Notes under the pieces: generated by a model | Told to the model about the DNA's origin: nothing | The model's database searches: none | What the model saw: the letters and a program-made list of their open reading frames with translations, nothing else | Source: WHSW01 sp033856255 | GTDB lineage: Bacteria > Actinomycetota > Thermoleophilia > Solirubrobacterales > 70-9 | Assembly: GCA_033856255.1 (NCBI GenBank) | Contig: JAWVFH010000028.1 | Span: forward strand, 124,001-188,000 | Length of the DNA stretch: 64,000 bases | Direction: 5' to 3' | Made by a program: the position numbers and the translations under genes | Part shown: positions 7,938-15,712 of the stretch, one piece after another | Layout of the letters: every line of letters begins with the position of its first letter | Position numbering within the stretch: position 1 is the stretch's first letter

Positions 7938-8915
7938 ATGGCCGGCATCTCAGCCTTCATCTCCCCCGGCCGCTCGCTCGAGGGGACGCTCGAGCGGGTC
8001 GCGCTCGCCGACCGGCTCGGCTACGACGCCGCCTACACCACCCACATCGCCGGCCGCGACTCGTTGACGGCTCTGATGGCTTACGCCGCGGCGAGCGAGC
8101 GGATCCGCCTCGGCACCGGGGTGGTGCCGATCTTCAGCCGCACCCCGGCGACGATGGCGCAGACGGCGGCCACGATCGACGAGTACTCAGGCGGGCGGAT
8201 GGTGCTCGGGCTGGGCGTCTCGCACCGGGTCACGGTCGAGAACTGGCACGGCCAGAAGATCACCAAGCCGGTGTCCCAGATGCGCGACTACATGACCGCG
8301 GTGCGGGCCATCTTCCGCGGCGAGCAGGCTCCGGAATCGGAGCACTTCCCGACCAGGTTCGCCTTCATGGGATACGCCGCGCGCGCCGACCTGCCGATCT
8401 ACGTCGCGGCCCTGTCGCCGAACATGATCCGGCTCGCGGGCGAGCTCGCCGACGGGGTGATGCTGTGGCTGTGCTGCCCGTCCTACATCGCCTCCGAAGT
8501 AATACCCGCGCTGCGCGCGGGGCTGGAAAAGGCCGGGCGCACGCTTGACGACTTCGACGTCGTCGCCGCCGTCCCCACCGCGCTCACCGACGATCCGGAC
8601 GCCGCGCGGGCGGCCCTGCGCCAGGAGCTGGTCACCTATGCCTCGCTGCCCTTTTACCGGGCGATGCTGGAGGCGTCCGGCTTCGCCGACGAGCTCGCCG
8701 CGTTCGACGCCGGGATGGCGGAGGGCGACCTCGATCGGGCGAAGGCGGGGCTGTCGGACCGGATGCTGGGCGAACTGGCCGGGATCGGCTCCGCCAACGA
8801 CGTCAAGGCCGCAGTGCGCCGCTACCAGGACGCCGGCGTCAGCTCTCCGGGTATCGGCGGCCTGCCGGGCACCGACTTCGATGCCGCGATCGAATCTGTC
8901 GGCGAGCTGATCTAG
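7938..8915 (+). CDS. LLM-class flavin-dependent oxidoreductase
   Basis: 325-residue TIM barrel of the bacterial luciferase-like family. It shows RIRLGTGVVPIFSRTPATMA, the cofactor-binding DEYSGGRMVLGLGVSHR, and a C-terminal region with GSANDVKAAVRRYQDAGV. In actinobacteria this family includes FMN and coenzyme F420 enzymes; GTGVVPIFSRTP is typical of the F420 branch, but this is inference. It is divergent from the SRPBCC gene, with only about 25 bases between the likely starts, so the promoters must overlap. It ends in a 4-base CTAG overlap with the convergent phosphoesterase gene. Confidence 0.9.
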   Translation: MAGISAFISPGRSLEGTLERVALADRLGYDAAYTTHIAGRDSLTALMAYAAASERIRLGTGVVPIFSRTPATMAQTAATIDEYSGGRMVLGLGVSHRVTVENWHGQKITKPVSQMRDYMTAVRAIFRGEQAPESEHFPTRFAFMGYAARADLPIYVAALSPNMIRLAGELADGVMLWLCCPSYIASEVIPALRAGLEKAGRTLDDFDVVAAVPTALTDDPDAARAALRQELVTYASLPFYRAMLEASGFADELAAFDAGMAEGDLDRAKAGLSDRMLGELAGIGSANDVKAAVRRYQDAGVSSPGIGGLPGTDFDAAIESVGELI

Positions 8916-10054
8916 CCGCCGGAGAAGACGTCGCGGCCGAAGCTGCGGACGCCGGCGTGGGCCGCGTAGCCGAGGTACTTGAGCCCGAAGATCTGCTCGA
9001 TCGTGTGCAGGTAGTCGTAGTGGTTGTACGGGGTGTCGTTGACGGTGCCCTTGTCGATGAACGGAGAGAGCAGCACGGCACCGGTCCGCCCGCCACCGGG
9101 CCCGGCGATCCCCTGCTGGGCCGCATTCGGGCCGGTCGGCGCGAAGCAACACGAGGCGGCGGCCTCCGGCGTGCCGTCGTACTCGGCCTCGTCGAAGGTG
9201 ACGATCAGCAGGCCGTCCTTCTTGTACGCCTTCGACTTCAGGATCCTCGGCACCCACTCGCGCAGGAAGCCGTCGATGCCGGCGTAGCCGCCCGGTTGAT
9301 TGGGGTCCGCGCAGGTCGCATCGTGGCCGTCGCGGCAGAGGTCCGGGGTGATGAAGGTGTAGTTGCGCGTCTTCTGCTGCTTCTTCAGGTCCGTCTTCAG
9401 CTGATCGAGGTTGACGTCGTGCTTGCTGCAGCTCGCGTAGTCGTCGATGATCGAGTGGAAGTAGACGAAGGGGTTGTGGCGGGTCGCGTACTGGTCGGTC
9501 GGCGAGGCGGTGTGGGAGACGTCGTTGGCGCCGATCGCCGGGTGGGCGCAGTTGGTGCCCCCGTCACGGGCCGGGTCGTCGCCCATGTCCTCCATGTACG
9601 CCCGCCAGGTCAGGTCCGCCTTCTCGAGCTGGTCGGCGACGGTCGACACGTTGGCCGGGTAGACGCAACCGGAACCGACCGCCTGGCCGTCGGCGGCGAT
9701 CGTTCCCGGGGTCACGTCGACGAAGCCGGCCCCGCAGTCGGACTGCGTGGTCGGGTTCTCCGACTGGCCGCTGATCATCGTGATGTAGTTGCCGAGGCTG
9801 AAGTGGCCGGTGCCGTAGTACTGGGTAAGCAGCTGGCCCTTGGCCGGCAGCGTCTGAGCCAGGTACGTCGAGCCCGGCGGGTCGCCGAAGGTCTCGTCGT
9901 AGCCCTTGTTCTCGAGCATGATCGTGAACACGTGCTTGATCGGCGGCGGCTTCGGGGCCGCAGGGGTCGGCTTTGCGCCGCAGGCCAGCAGCGCGACCGC
10001 GATCACGCCGACGAAGATCAGAGCGGCCCCTCCATGGACCCTGTGCAGGCTCAC
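8912..10054 (-). CDS. Phosphoesterase-family lipoprotein (copy 1)
   Basis: 380 residues. A signal peptide ends in a lipobox LLAC (Cys25), predicting a membrane-anchored lipoprotein, then a Pro-rich linker. The catalytic part has the family opener HVFTIMLENKGYDETFG, the metal-site region GQSENPTTQSDCG, and LLIVTFDEAEYDG. This is the phosphoesterase family of acid phosphatases and phospholipase C-like enzymes (alkaline-phosphatase superfold). The neighbouring gene is a close tandem paralogue with a different export signal. Activity may be phosphatase or phospholipase; nothing here decides between them. Confidence 0.9.
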   Translation of the reverse strand: MSLHRVHGGAALIFVGVIAVALLACGAKPTPAAPKPPPIKHVFTIMLENKGYDETFGDPPGSTYLAQTLPAKGQLLTQYYGTGHFSLGNYITMISGQSENPTTQSDCGAGFVDVTPGTIAADGQAVGSGCVYPANVSTVADQLEKADLTWRAYMEDMGDDPARDGGTNCAHPAIGANDVSHTASPTDQYATRHNPFVYFHSIIDDYASCSKHDVNLDQLKTDLKKQQKTRNYTFITPDLCRDGHDATCADPNQPGGYAGIDGFLREWVPRILKSKAYKKDGLLIVTFDEAEYDGTPEAAASCCFAPTGPNAAQQGIAGPGGGRTGAVLLSPFIDKGTVNDTPYNHYDYLHTIEQIFGLKYLGYAAHAGVRSFGRDVFSGG

Positions 10055-10064
10055 GCGGGGAAGA

Positions 10065-11189
10065 CTAGCGTCGGCCCCCGAAGACGTCGGCGCCGAAGCT
10101 GCGCACCCCGTCGTGGGCCGCGTAGCCGAGGTAGTCGAGCCCGAAGATGTCCTCGACCGAGTGCAGGTAGTCGTAATGGTTGTAAGGCTCGTCGTTGATG
10201 GTGCCCGGCTTGATGAACGGCGAGATCAGCACCGCGCCGGTCTGGCCCCCGCCCGGCCCCTGGATCCCCTGCAGCGGTGTGTTCGGCCCGCTGGGGACGA
10301 AGCAGCAGGACCCGGCCCCGGACTCCGATTCGTCGAAGGCGACGATCAGCAGTCCGTTGCGCTGGTAAGCCTTCGACTTCAGGATTCGCGGCACCCACGC
10401 GCGCAGGAACGCGTCGATGCCCGCATACCCGCCGGGCTGAGCCGGGTCGGCGCACTCCTTGTCGTGGGCGTCGCTGCAGAGGTCCGGGGTGATGAAGGTG
10501 TAGTTGCGGGTCTTGCGCGGCTTCTTCAGATCGCGCTTCAGCCGGTCGAGGTTGACGACGTGGGTCACGCAACTGAGGTCGTCGTCGATGATCGAGTGGA
10601 AGTAGACGAAGGGGTTGTGGCGGGTGGCGTACTGGTCGGTCGGCGAGGCCGACTGGGCCTTGTCGGTGGCGCCGATCTGCGGGTGGGCGCAGCTCGTGCC
10701 GCCGTCGCGACGGACGTCGTTGCCCATGTCCTCCATGTAGGCGCGCCAGGTCTTGCCCGCCTCCTCGAGCTGGTCGGCGACCGTGAGCGCCTGCGCCGGG
10801 TAGACGCAGCCCGTACCAAGGGCCTGGCCGTCGGCGACGATCGTCCCCGGGGCGACCTCGTTGAACCCGGCGTTGCAGTCCGACTGCGTCGAGGGGTTCT
10901 CGGACTGGCCGCTGATCATCGTGATGTAGTTGCCGAGGCTGAAGTGGCCGGTGCCGTAGTACTGGGTCAGCAGCTGGCCCTTGGCCGGCAGTGTCTGAGC
11001 CAGGTACGTCGACCCCGGCGTGTCGCCGAAGGTCTCGTCGTAGTTCTTGTTCTCGAGCACGATCGTGAACACGTGCTTGATCGGCGGCAGCTGCGCCGCC
11101 GCCGGCGCCTCCCGGGCCGCGCTCAACGACGCCACCGCGACGATCGCAGCAAGTGCGGCGGTGGCGATCAGGGTCGTGCGCAGGCTCAT
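10065..11189 (-). CDS. Phosphoesterase-family secreted protein (copy 2)
   Basis: 374 residues, strongly similar along its length to the next gene downstream (shared HVFTI-LENK-YDETFGD, STYLAQTLPAKGQLLTQYYG, DQYATRHNPFVYFHSIIDD). The signal peptide (LIATAALAAIVAVASLSAAR) lacks a lipobox Cys, so this copy should be released while copy 1 is anchored. Its active-site DESES segment is shortened relative to the DEAEYDGTPEAAAS of copy 1. The pair is a recent tandem duplication, with the stop of this gene 11 bases before the start of copy 1. Confidence 0.9.
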   Translation of the reverse strand: MSLRTTLIATAALAAIVAVASLSAAREAPAAAQLPPIKHVFTIVLENKNYDETFGDTPGSTYLAQTLPAKGQLLTQYYGTGHFSLGNYITMISGQSENPSTQSDCNAGFNEVAPGTIVADGQALGTGCVYPAQALTVADQLEEAGKTWRAYMEDMGNDVRRDGGTSCAHPQIGATDKAQSASPTDQYATRHNPFVYFHSIIDDDLSCVTHVVNLDRLKRDLKKPRKTRNYTFITPDLCSDAHDKECADPAQPGGYAGIDAFLRAWVPRILKSKAYQRNGLLIVAFDESESGAGSCCFVPSGPNTPLQGIQGPGGGQTGAVLISPFIKPGTINDEPYNHYDYLHSVEDIFGLDYLGYAAHDGVRSFGADVFGGRR

Positions 11190-11205
11190 GGGGAGGTCGG
11201 AAAAG

Positions 11206-12354
11206 CTAGCGATGGCGCCGCGTCAGAGCGCCGATCAGCTCCCGGTATACCCCGAAAGCGGGCTTCGGTGTGTAGTCATCGCGTAACAGCCCGTAATGCT
11301 GCTGGAAGTTGGGCGAGCTGGTGCGATGGTCGCGGAGGTCGAACCAGCGGTAGTCACTGACGTTGTAGGTGCCGCGGAACTCGTCGACGGCGCCCACCAT
11401 CTCCCGCAGCGCCGCCGCCTGCTCCGCCTCGCTGCGGGCCGGCTCGAGCGTCGGGTAGCCGTTCTCCTCGACGTGGATCGGCACCGAATCGGGGATCGAG
11501 GCGAGCGGCAGGTAGCACTGGCGCAGCACGCTGAGCGCGTTGACCATCCCGTCGCGGTACCCGCCGGGCGGCTCCGCCGGAGGGAAGATCGTCCCCGGGT
11601 AGGCGTCGAGGCCGACCCAGTCCAGCGAGCGGACGAACGACTCGCCCCCGAGCGCGGCGATCTCGGTCCAGAACGAGCGCTCGCGGTCGGGGTCGGTTCG
11701 GTAGGCCCAGTTGAAGCCGATCTCCAGCTGGTCGTAACCGAGCCGGCGAGCCTCATGCTTGGCCGCGATCACGCCCCGCACGAGCGCCTCACGCGCCCCC
11801 TGGTAGTAGCTGTCGGAGGCGTCGGGGGCGATCGGGAAGAAGTTCACCTCGTTCGTCACCTGGAGGGCGCGGACGCCGGGATTGGAGCCGAACTTGCGCA
11901 CCACGCGGCGCACGAAGCGCACCCAGGCATCGATGTCGCCCTCCTGCTCGGGACGCGGGTGGTAGCGAAGCTGCAGCTCGACCCGATAGCCGCGCCGGGT
12001 GTAGCGGCCGGTGAGCTTCATGAAGTGGCGGATCCCGGCCGGGCCGAGCGACCAGAAGAAGCGGTTGAGGCGGATGTAGAAGGGCGCGCTGGAGCCCGGG
12101 TCGAGCATGCGCAGTGCCTCGCGCGTCTTCCCGGGGGAGTCCGGGACCGGTTCCACCGGCGGTCCGAGGGCGCCCGCGGTCCCGGCCGGGTTGATCCCGA
12201 AGCGCAGCTTTGCGCCCGGCTCGGCGACCACGCCGCCCGCCCCCGAGTCGCCGAGGCAGGGACCGTCGTCGGCGCCCGCCGGCGCGCTGCTCAGCGCGGC
12301 CACGGCGCAGATCGCGGCCACGCATCCGAGCGCTGCGCCGGCCCGCGCGATCAC
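11206..12354 (-). CDS. Secreted glycoside-hydrolase-like TIM barrel protein
   Basis: 382 residues with a Sec signal (GCVAAICAVAALSSAPAGA). The barrel shows two candidate catalytic acids: Glu169 in LQVTNEVNFF at the end of strand 4, and Glu296/297 in HVEENGYPT at strand 7, as in clan GH-A enzymes. DWVGLDAYPG and YGLLRDDYTPKPAFGVYREL also fit clan GH-A. Family (GH5, GH39 or GH53-like) and substrate cannot be fixed by eye. It starts at GTG 4 bases after the MaoC stop in the same direction and 16 bases before the phosphoesterase pair, so all could be one operon. Confidence 0.85.
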   Translation of the reverse strand: MIARAGAALGCVAAICAVAALSSAPAGADDGPCLGDSGAGGVVAEPGAKLRFGINPAGTAGALGPPVEPVPDSPGKTREALRMLDPGSSAPFYIRLNRFFWSLGPAGIRHFMKLTGRYTRRGYRVELQLRYHPRPEQEGDIDAWVRFVRRVVRKFGSNPGVRALQVTNEVNFFPIAPDASDSYYQGAREALVRGVIAAKHEARRLGYDQLEIGFNWAYRTDPDRERSFWTEIAALGGESFVRSLDWVGLDAYPGTIFPPAEPPGGYRDGMVNALSVLRQCYLPLASIPDSVPIHVEENGYPTLEPARSEAEQAAALREMVGAVDEFRGTYNVSDYRWFDLRDHRTSSPNFQQHYGLLRDDYTPKPAFGVYRELIGALTRRHR

Positions 12355-12358
12355 CGCC

Positions 12359-12904
12359 CTATTCGACGTCGCCCTCCGCTTTCGGCGCCTCGCCGTTCGG
12401 ACGCTTCGGGATCAGCACGGTGCGCTTGAACTCCGCGACCAGGGTGTTGTCCTGCTTGTAGACGCGGGTGTGGACCTTGACGATGCCGCGGTCGGGCTTC
12501 GACTCCGAGGCGCGGACCTCGAGAACCTCGGACTCGCAGTAGAGCGTGTCGCCGTGGAAGACCGGGTTCGGGTGGCTCAGCTCCTCGGTCGCGAGATTGG
12601 CGATCGCCTTCCCGGAAACGTCCGAGACCGTCATCCCCACGGCGAGCGAGTAGACGAGGGGCCCGACGACGACGTTCTGACCCTGTTGCGACTGCCCGGC
12701 GTAGACGTCGTTGATATGCAGCGGGTGGTGATTCATCGTGATCAGGCAGAAGAGGTGGTCGTCGGCCTCGGTCACGGTCTTCGCCGGCCAGTGCTTGTAG
12801 ACGGCGCCCTCCTCGAACTCCTCCAGGTAGCGCCCGTAAGCGTGGGCACCGGAGGCCTCTCGCTCGGCCTGCTCGGTTGAAAGCTTGTGGTCGGTGTCGT
12901 TCAT
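12359..12904 (-). CDS. MaoC-family (R)-specific enoyl-CoA hydratase
   Basis: 181-residue single hot-dog domain: GRYLEEFEEGAVYKHWPAKT, then TEADDHLFCLITMNHHPLHI, VVVGPLVYSLAVGMTVSD and NPVFHGDTLYCESEVLEV. In actinobacteria this subfamily sits beside MeaA, an acyl-CoA dehydrogenase and a CitE-like lyase (I recall the Streptomyces coelicolor ccr-meaA neighbourhood), where it is the candidate mesaconyl-CoA hydratase. All three partners are within 9 kb here. The characterised proteobacterial enzyme is about twice as long, so equivalence is inference. ATG start with a 54-base gap from the upstream gene. Confidence 0.88.
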   Translation of the reverse strand: MNDTDHKLSTEQAEREASGAHAYGRYLEEFEEGAVYKHWPAKTVTEADDHLFCLITMNHHPLHINDVYAGQSQQGQNVVVGPLVYSLAVGMTVSDVSGKAIANLATEELSHPNPVFHGDTLYCESEVLEVRASESKPDRGIVKVHTRVYKQDNTLVAEFKRTVLIPKRPNGEAPKAEGDVE

Positions 12905-12958
12905 TCGGCGCGGGATCGTACTGGCGGCGTCCAGCGATCGTCGCAGAACGCCGCGAGA

Positions 12959-13921
12959 TCAAAAGAAGTGCGCGTCCTGCCAGTTGGTCGCGCTCGCCGG
13001 TTGCAGGGCGTCCGCCAGGTTGCGGCGGCGCTCGGCGCTGAGGCCCCCGGCGAGGCGACGTCCGAGCCGGCGCAGGGCCGTCGCCCGCGGCACGAGCTCG
13101 TCCCTGAGCTGGTCGCGCTGGCCGCGAGGCAGCCCGGCGGTCGCCGTTCGTGGACTTTCGAGGCGCATCGCCACCTCGTCGAGTTGCCCGTACGCGGACA
13201 TGATCGCGAGGTACTTGAGCTCGCGTTCGAGCGCCAGCCCGGGCTCGATCAGACCCTCGTTCACATAGAGCGCGTCAGCGGACACGAGCCGGCCTCCGGC
13301 GACGAGATCGTCGCGCCGCGGGGGAGCGCCGCGGCGCCAGCTGGTGCGTCTCAGGCCATGAAGCGACCAACCGCGCGAGCGCAGATGGGCGTCGACGTCG
13401 GCAAACAGCGGCTGGCCCTCGAACAATGGCGCCATCTCGACCTCGACCTCGAGCACGAGAGCCCTCGCAAGGACGTCCTCGCCGCCGATCAGGACGTCGA
13501 GCTCGGCGCCCTCGACGTCGAGCTTCAGATGGTCGGCCGCGAGGCCGTATCGACGATCGGCGTCATCGAGGCTGGCGGTCTCGACCTCGACCACCCGGGT
13601 CACGGCAAGAAGCTCCCGCGCGTGCGGGAACGATTCGAGCAGGGCCTCGTTCGGCGGGTAGAAACCCGAGGCGACGGGCCATCTGCAGATGTGGAACGGG
13701 ACCGCGGCGGCCGTCTCCCTCCAGACCGCGAGCGGCAGGAAGCGGGCCGGGTAGGACAGCTGCGGCGCGGCCGCCGTCAGCCGGCGACATTCGTCGGGAT
13801 CGGGCTCGAAGGCCGTCAGCTCGAGCAGCGACTCGAACGGCCGCCAGCGGGGATCGATTCCCCCTCTCGCCCCGACGTCGACTAGCCGGATCGGATTCGA
13901 TCCCAACAGCTGCTCGAGCAT
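12959..13921 (-). CDS. FkbM-family methyltransferase
   Basis: About 320 residues. The SAM-binding fold opens with IRLVDVGARGGIDPRWRPF, has an acidic loop AFEPDPDECRRL, and the family motif DHLKLDVEGAELDVLIGG. FkbM proteins O-methylate sugars or polyketides; the substrate is unknown. The ATG is chosen over an in-frame TTG at 13927 because a GGAG lies 8 bases upstream of the ATG. The start overlaps the AlkZ-like gene end closely, implying coupling. The C-terminal 100 residues are Arg-rich and helical, beyond the usual FkbM core. Confidence 0.87.
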   Translation of the reverse strand: MLEQLLGSNPIRLVDVGARGGIDPRWRPFESLLELTAFEPDPDECRRLTAAAPQLSYPARFLPLAVWRETAAAVPFHICRWPVASGFYPPNEALLESFPHARELLAVTRVVEVETASLDDADRRYGLAADHLKLDVEGAELDVLIGGEDVLARALVLEVEVEMAPLFEGQPLFADVDAHLRSRGWSLHGLRRTSWRRGAPPRRDDLVAGGRLVSADALYVNEGLIEPGLALERELKYLAIMSAYGQLDEVAMRLESPRTATAGLPRGQRDQLRDELVPRATALRRLGRRLAGGLSAERRRNLADALQPASATNWQDAHFF

Positions 13922-13923
13922 CT

Positions 13924-14985
13924 TCAACTCTCCAAACTCGCGTCGACGTCCTCGAAACGGCCGAGATCGGCAACCTCGGCCTCAAGCGCGCGAACCACCG
14001 CAGGCTCCAGGGAAGAGAACGGCTCCATCCTGACGCGCAGCCGCGCCCCGGAGCGCTTCGACGACCAGGTGCCGCCGATCTCGCCGTCGATGGTGATCGT
14101 CGGCCGCACGATGCCGCCCCCGGGGACCACCTGCTTCTCGTGCTCCGGCGGAAGCGCGAAGGCGCGGTCCACGAAGCCGAGGTTGTAGTTGTCGAAGGCG
14201 CCGAGCATGCGGACCACCGGCGAGGGCGCGGCGCGCGGCGCGCGGCCCAGGGTGAGCAGATCGCCGGCGGGCTCGAGCTCCGCCGCGATCCCCTCGAATC
14301 CGACCTTTGCGTCGCGCAGGGGCAGCCCCGCCCAGCGCGCGAAGTCACGCTCGTCCGCCGGGCCGTAGGCGCGCAGGTAGCGGCGGGCGAGCTCGGCCAG
14401 CGACGGCTCGCGCGGCCGCCGCTCGAGCGGGCCGAGCCAGTCCTCCGTGCGCACGAGGCACGTCTGGGCGCCTCGGTCGGGACCCAGGCAGAGGCTGCCG
14501 TCGAGCGTCGCCAGCAGCCACAGATGCACCTTGAACTCGGGCCCGGTCTCGAACCCGGCCCGCTGGAGGCGCTCGCCGAGCTGCGGGCGGGTCAGCGGCC
14601 CGTCCGCGTCGACCGCGTCGTGGAGCAGCTTCAGCGCCCGGTCCTGGCCGCGGCGGTCGAGCCCGAAGTCGGCCAGCCGCTTGCGCGACCACCGCACGAT
14701 GATCGGCGCAAACAGCGGCAGGATCCAGCCCGCGTCCTCGGACGGGATCAGGTGAACCGTCTTGCGCATCGCCCAGGCCCGCAGTAGCGAGCGCTCCTCG
14801 GTGCGGGCGCGGTCGACGTCGGCGGCGACCAGCCCGCGGGCCCGGGCGCGGAAGGCGAGCTTGGCCGCCCGCCGCTCCTGTGCCTGTACCGGCCCGGCCA
14901 GGCGCACCACGTCGACCGGGTGCGTGACGGCCACCGGTCGCTGCAGCAGCTGTGCGGCGGCACGGCGGCGGGCGATTCCGGCCAC
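13924..14985 (-). CDS. Winged-helix protein of the AlkZ/YcaQ type
   Basis: 353 residues of the HTH_42/YcaQ superfamily of DNA glycosylases that unhook interstrand crosslinks or excise bulky adducts. The key catalytic motif Q-aliphatic-Q is visible as VQAQER (Gln34, Gln36). Later landmarks are RKTVHLIPSEDAGWILPLF, LGPLERRPREPSLAELARRY and VRMLGAFDNYNLGF. Starts at GTG overlapping the preceding stop by one base. Members guard antibiotic producers against their own DNA-damaging products or act as housekeeping repair enzymes; no toxin cluster is nearby, so the second is more likely. Confidence 0.87.
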   Translation of the reverse strand: MAGIARRRAAAQLLQRPVAVTHPVDVVRLAGPVQAQERRAAKLAFRARARGLVAADVDRARTEERSLLRAWAMRKTVHLIPSEDAGWILPLFAPIIVRWSRKRLADFGLDRRGQDRALKLLHDAVDADGPLTRPQLGERLQRAGFETGPEFKVHLWLLATLDGSLCLGPDRGAQTCLVRTEDWLGPLERRPREPSLAELARRYLRAYGPADERDFARWAGLPLRDAKVGFEGIAAELEPAGDLLTLGRAPRAAPSPVVRMLGAFDNYNLGFVDRAFALPPEHEKQVVPGGGIVRPTITIDGEIGGTWSSKRSGARLRVRMEPFSSLEPAVVRALEAEVADLGRFEDVDASLES

Positions 14986-15338
14986 TAGGTGGAGGCGCTG
15001 ATCGCCTTGCCGAGCAACCGCTTGACGCGGTCGTCGCCGCCGACCTTGAGGTGACCGTAGTAGAAGGCGTCGCGCCAGTCGGCGAGGCCGCCCTCCTCGG
15101 CGAGCAGCGTGAACATCGTCTTCGGGATCGCGAGCGTGATCCGCGCGTCGTCGGCATCGCCCTCGGTCGCCTTCGGCCCGGGCACCTCGATCCGGAACGT
15201 CTCCGACTTGCCGGGAGCGGTCAGCCCGCCGGACGTCAGCTCGAGCGAGAAGACCAGCTTCAGGTTGGAGAGCGCCGGGACCTCGCCCTGCACCCGCTGC
15301 ACGGCGACGACGATCAGCTCGCTGGTCGCGGGGGCCAC
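14985..15338 (-). CDS. SCP2-like small protein (copy B)
   Basis: 117 residues, tandem paralogue of the gene just upstream: both have ELI-x5-VQ/LQ-EVPAL-x-LKLVF-LEL, a RIEVPGPK/RVEVPGPK strand, and a C-terminal GH(L/V)KV-GD-(4)-KL segment. That last part is the strongest reason to suspect a sterol-carrier-protein-2-like lipid/acyl-CoA-binding fold. The GTG start aligns exactly with the first residue of copy A. Directly downstream of an acyl-CoA dehydrogenase, so an acyl-CoA or lipid-carrier role is plausible but unproven. Confidence 0.78.
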   Translation of the reverse strand: MAPATSELIVVAVQRVQGEVPALSNLKLVFSLELTSGGLTAPGKSETFRIEVPGPKATEGDADDARITLAIPKTMFTLLAEEGGLADWRDAFYYGHLKVGGDDRVKRLLGKAISAST

Positions 15339-15346
15339 GGCTGCGT

Positions 15347-15712
15347 TCAGCGGGCCCGCCGCAGCCCGGCGCGCGCCTCGGCGTGGGCGATCACCTGGCC
15401 GACCAGCTTCTGGATATTGGGGTCGCCCTCGACCTTCACGTGGCCGAGGTCGTAGGCCTCGTGCCACTGCTTGGCCCTGCCATCCGCGGCGAGCTCGTTG
15501 AAGTGAGAGCGCGGAATGGAGACGTGGAGCCGCTCGTCGTCGCCCATGCCCTTCGAGATCTTCGGCCCGGGAACCTCGACCCGGTACAGCTGCACGTCGC
15601 CGCGGCCGCGCAGCTCGAGGCCGAAGACGAGCTTCAGCTTCGCCAGGGCCGGGACCTCGGCCTGCAGGCCCTCGACCGCCTGCTTGATCAGCTCCGGGGT
15701 CGAGGCGCTCAG
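15347..15712 (-). CDS. SCP2-like small protein (copy A), CTG start
   Basis: About 121 residues, paralogue of copy B. Begins (M)SASTPELIKQAVEGLQAE and ends with YDLGHVKVEGDPNIQKLVGQ. No ATG, GTG or TTG lies near the conserved start. A CTG overlapping the dehydrogenase TGA (CTGA) is exactly where alignment with copy B puts the first residue, so a CTG start with translational coupling is proposed. No signal peptide. A lipid or acyl-CoA carrier partner of the dehydrogenase is the simplest idea. Confidence 0.75.
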   Translation of the reverse strand: MSASTPELIKQAVEGLQAEVPALAKLKLVFGLELRGRGDVQLYRVEVPGPKISKGMGDDERLHVSIPRSHFNELAADGRAKQWHEAYDLGHVKVEGDPNIQKLVGQVIAHAEARAGLRRAR

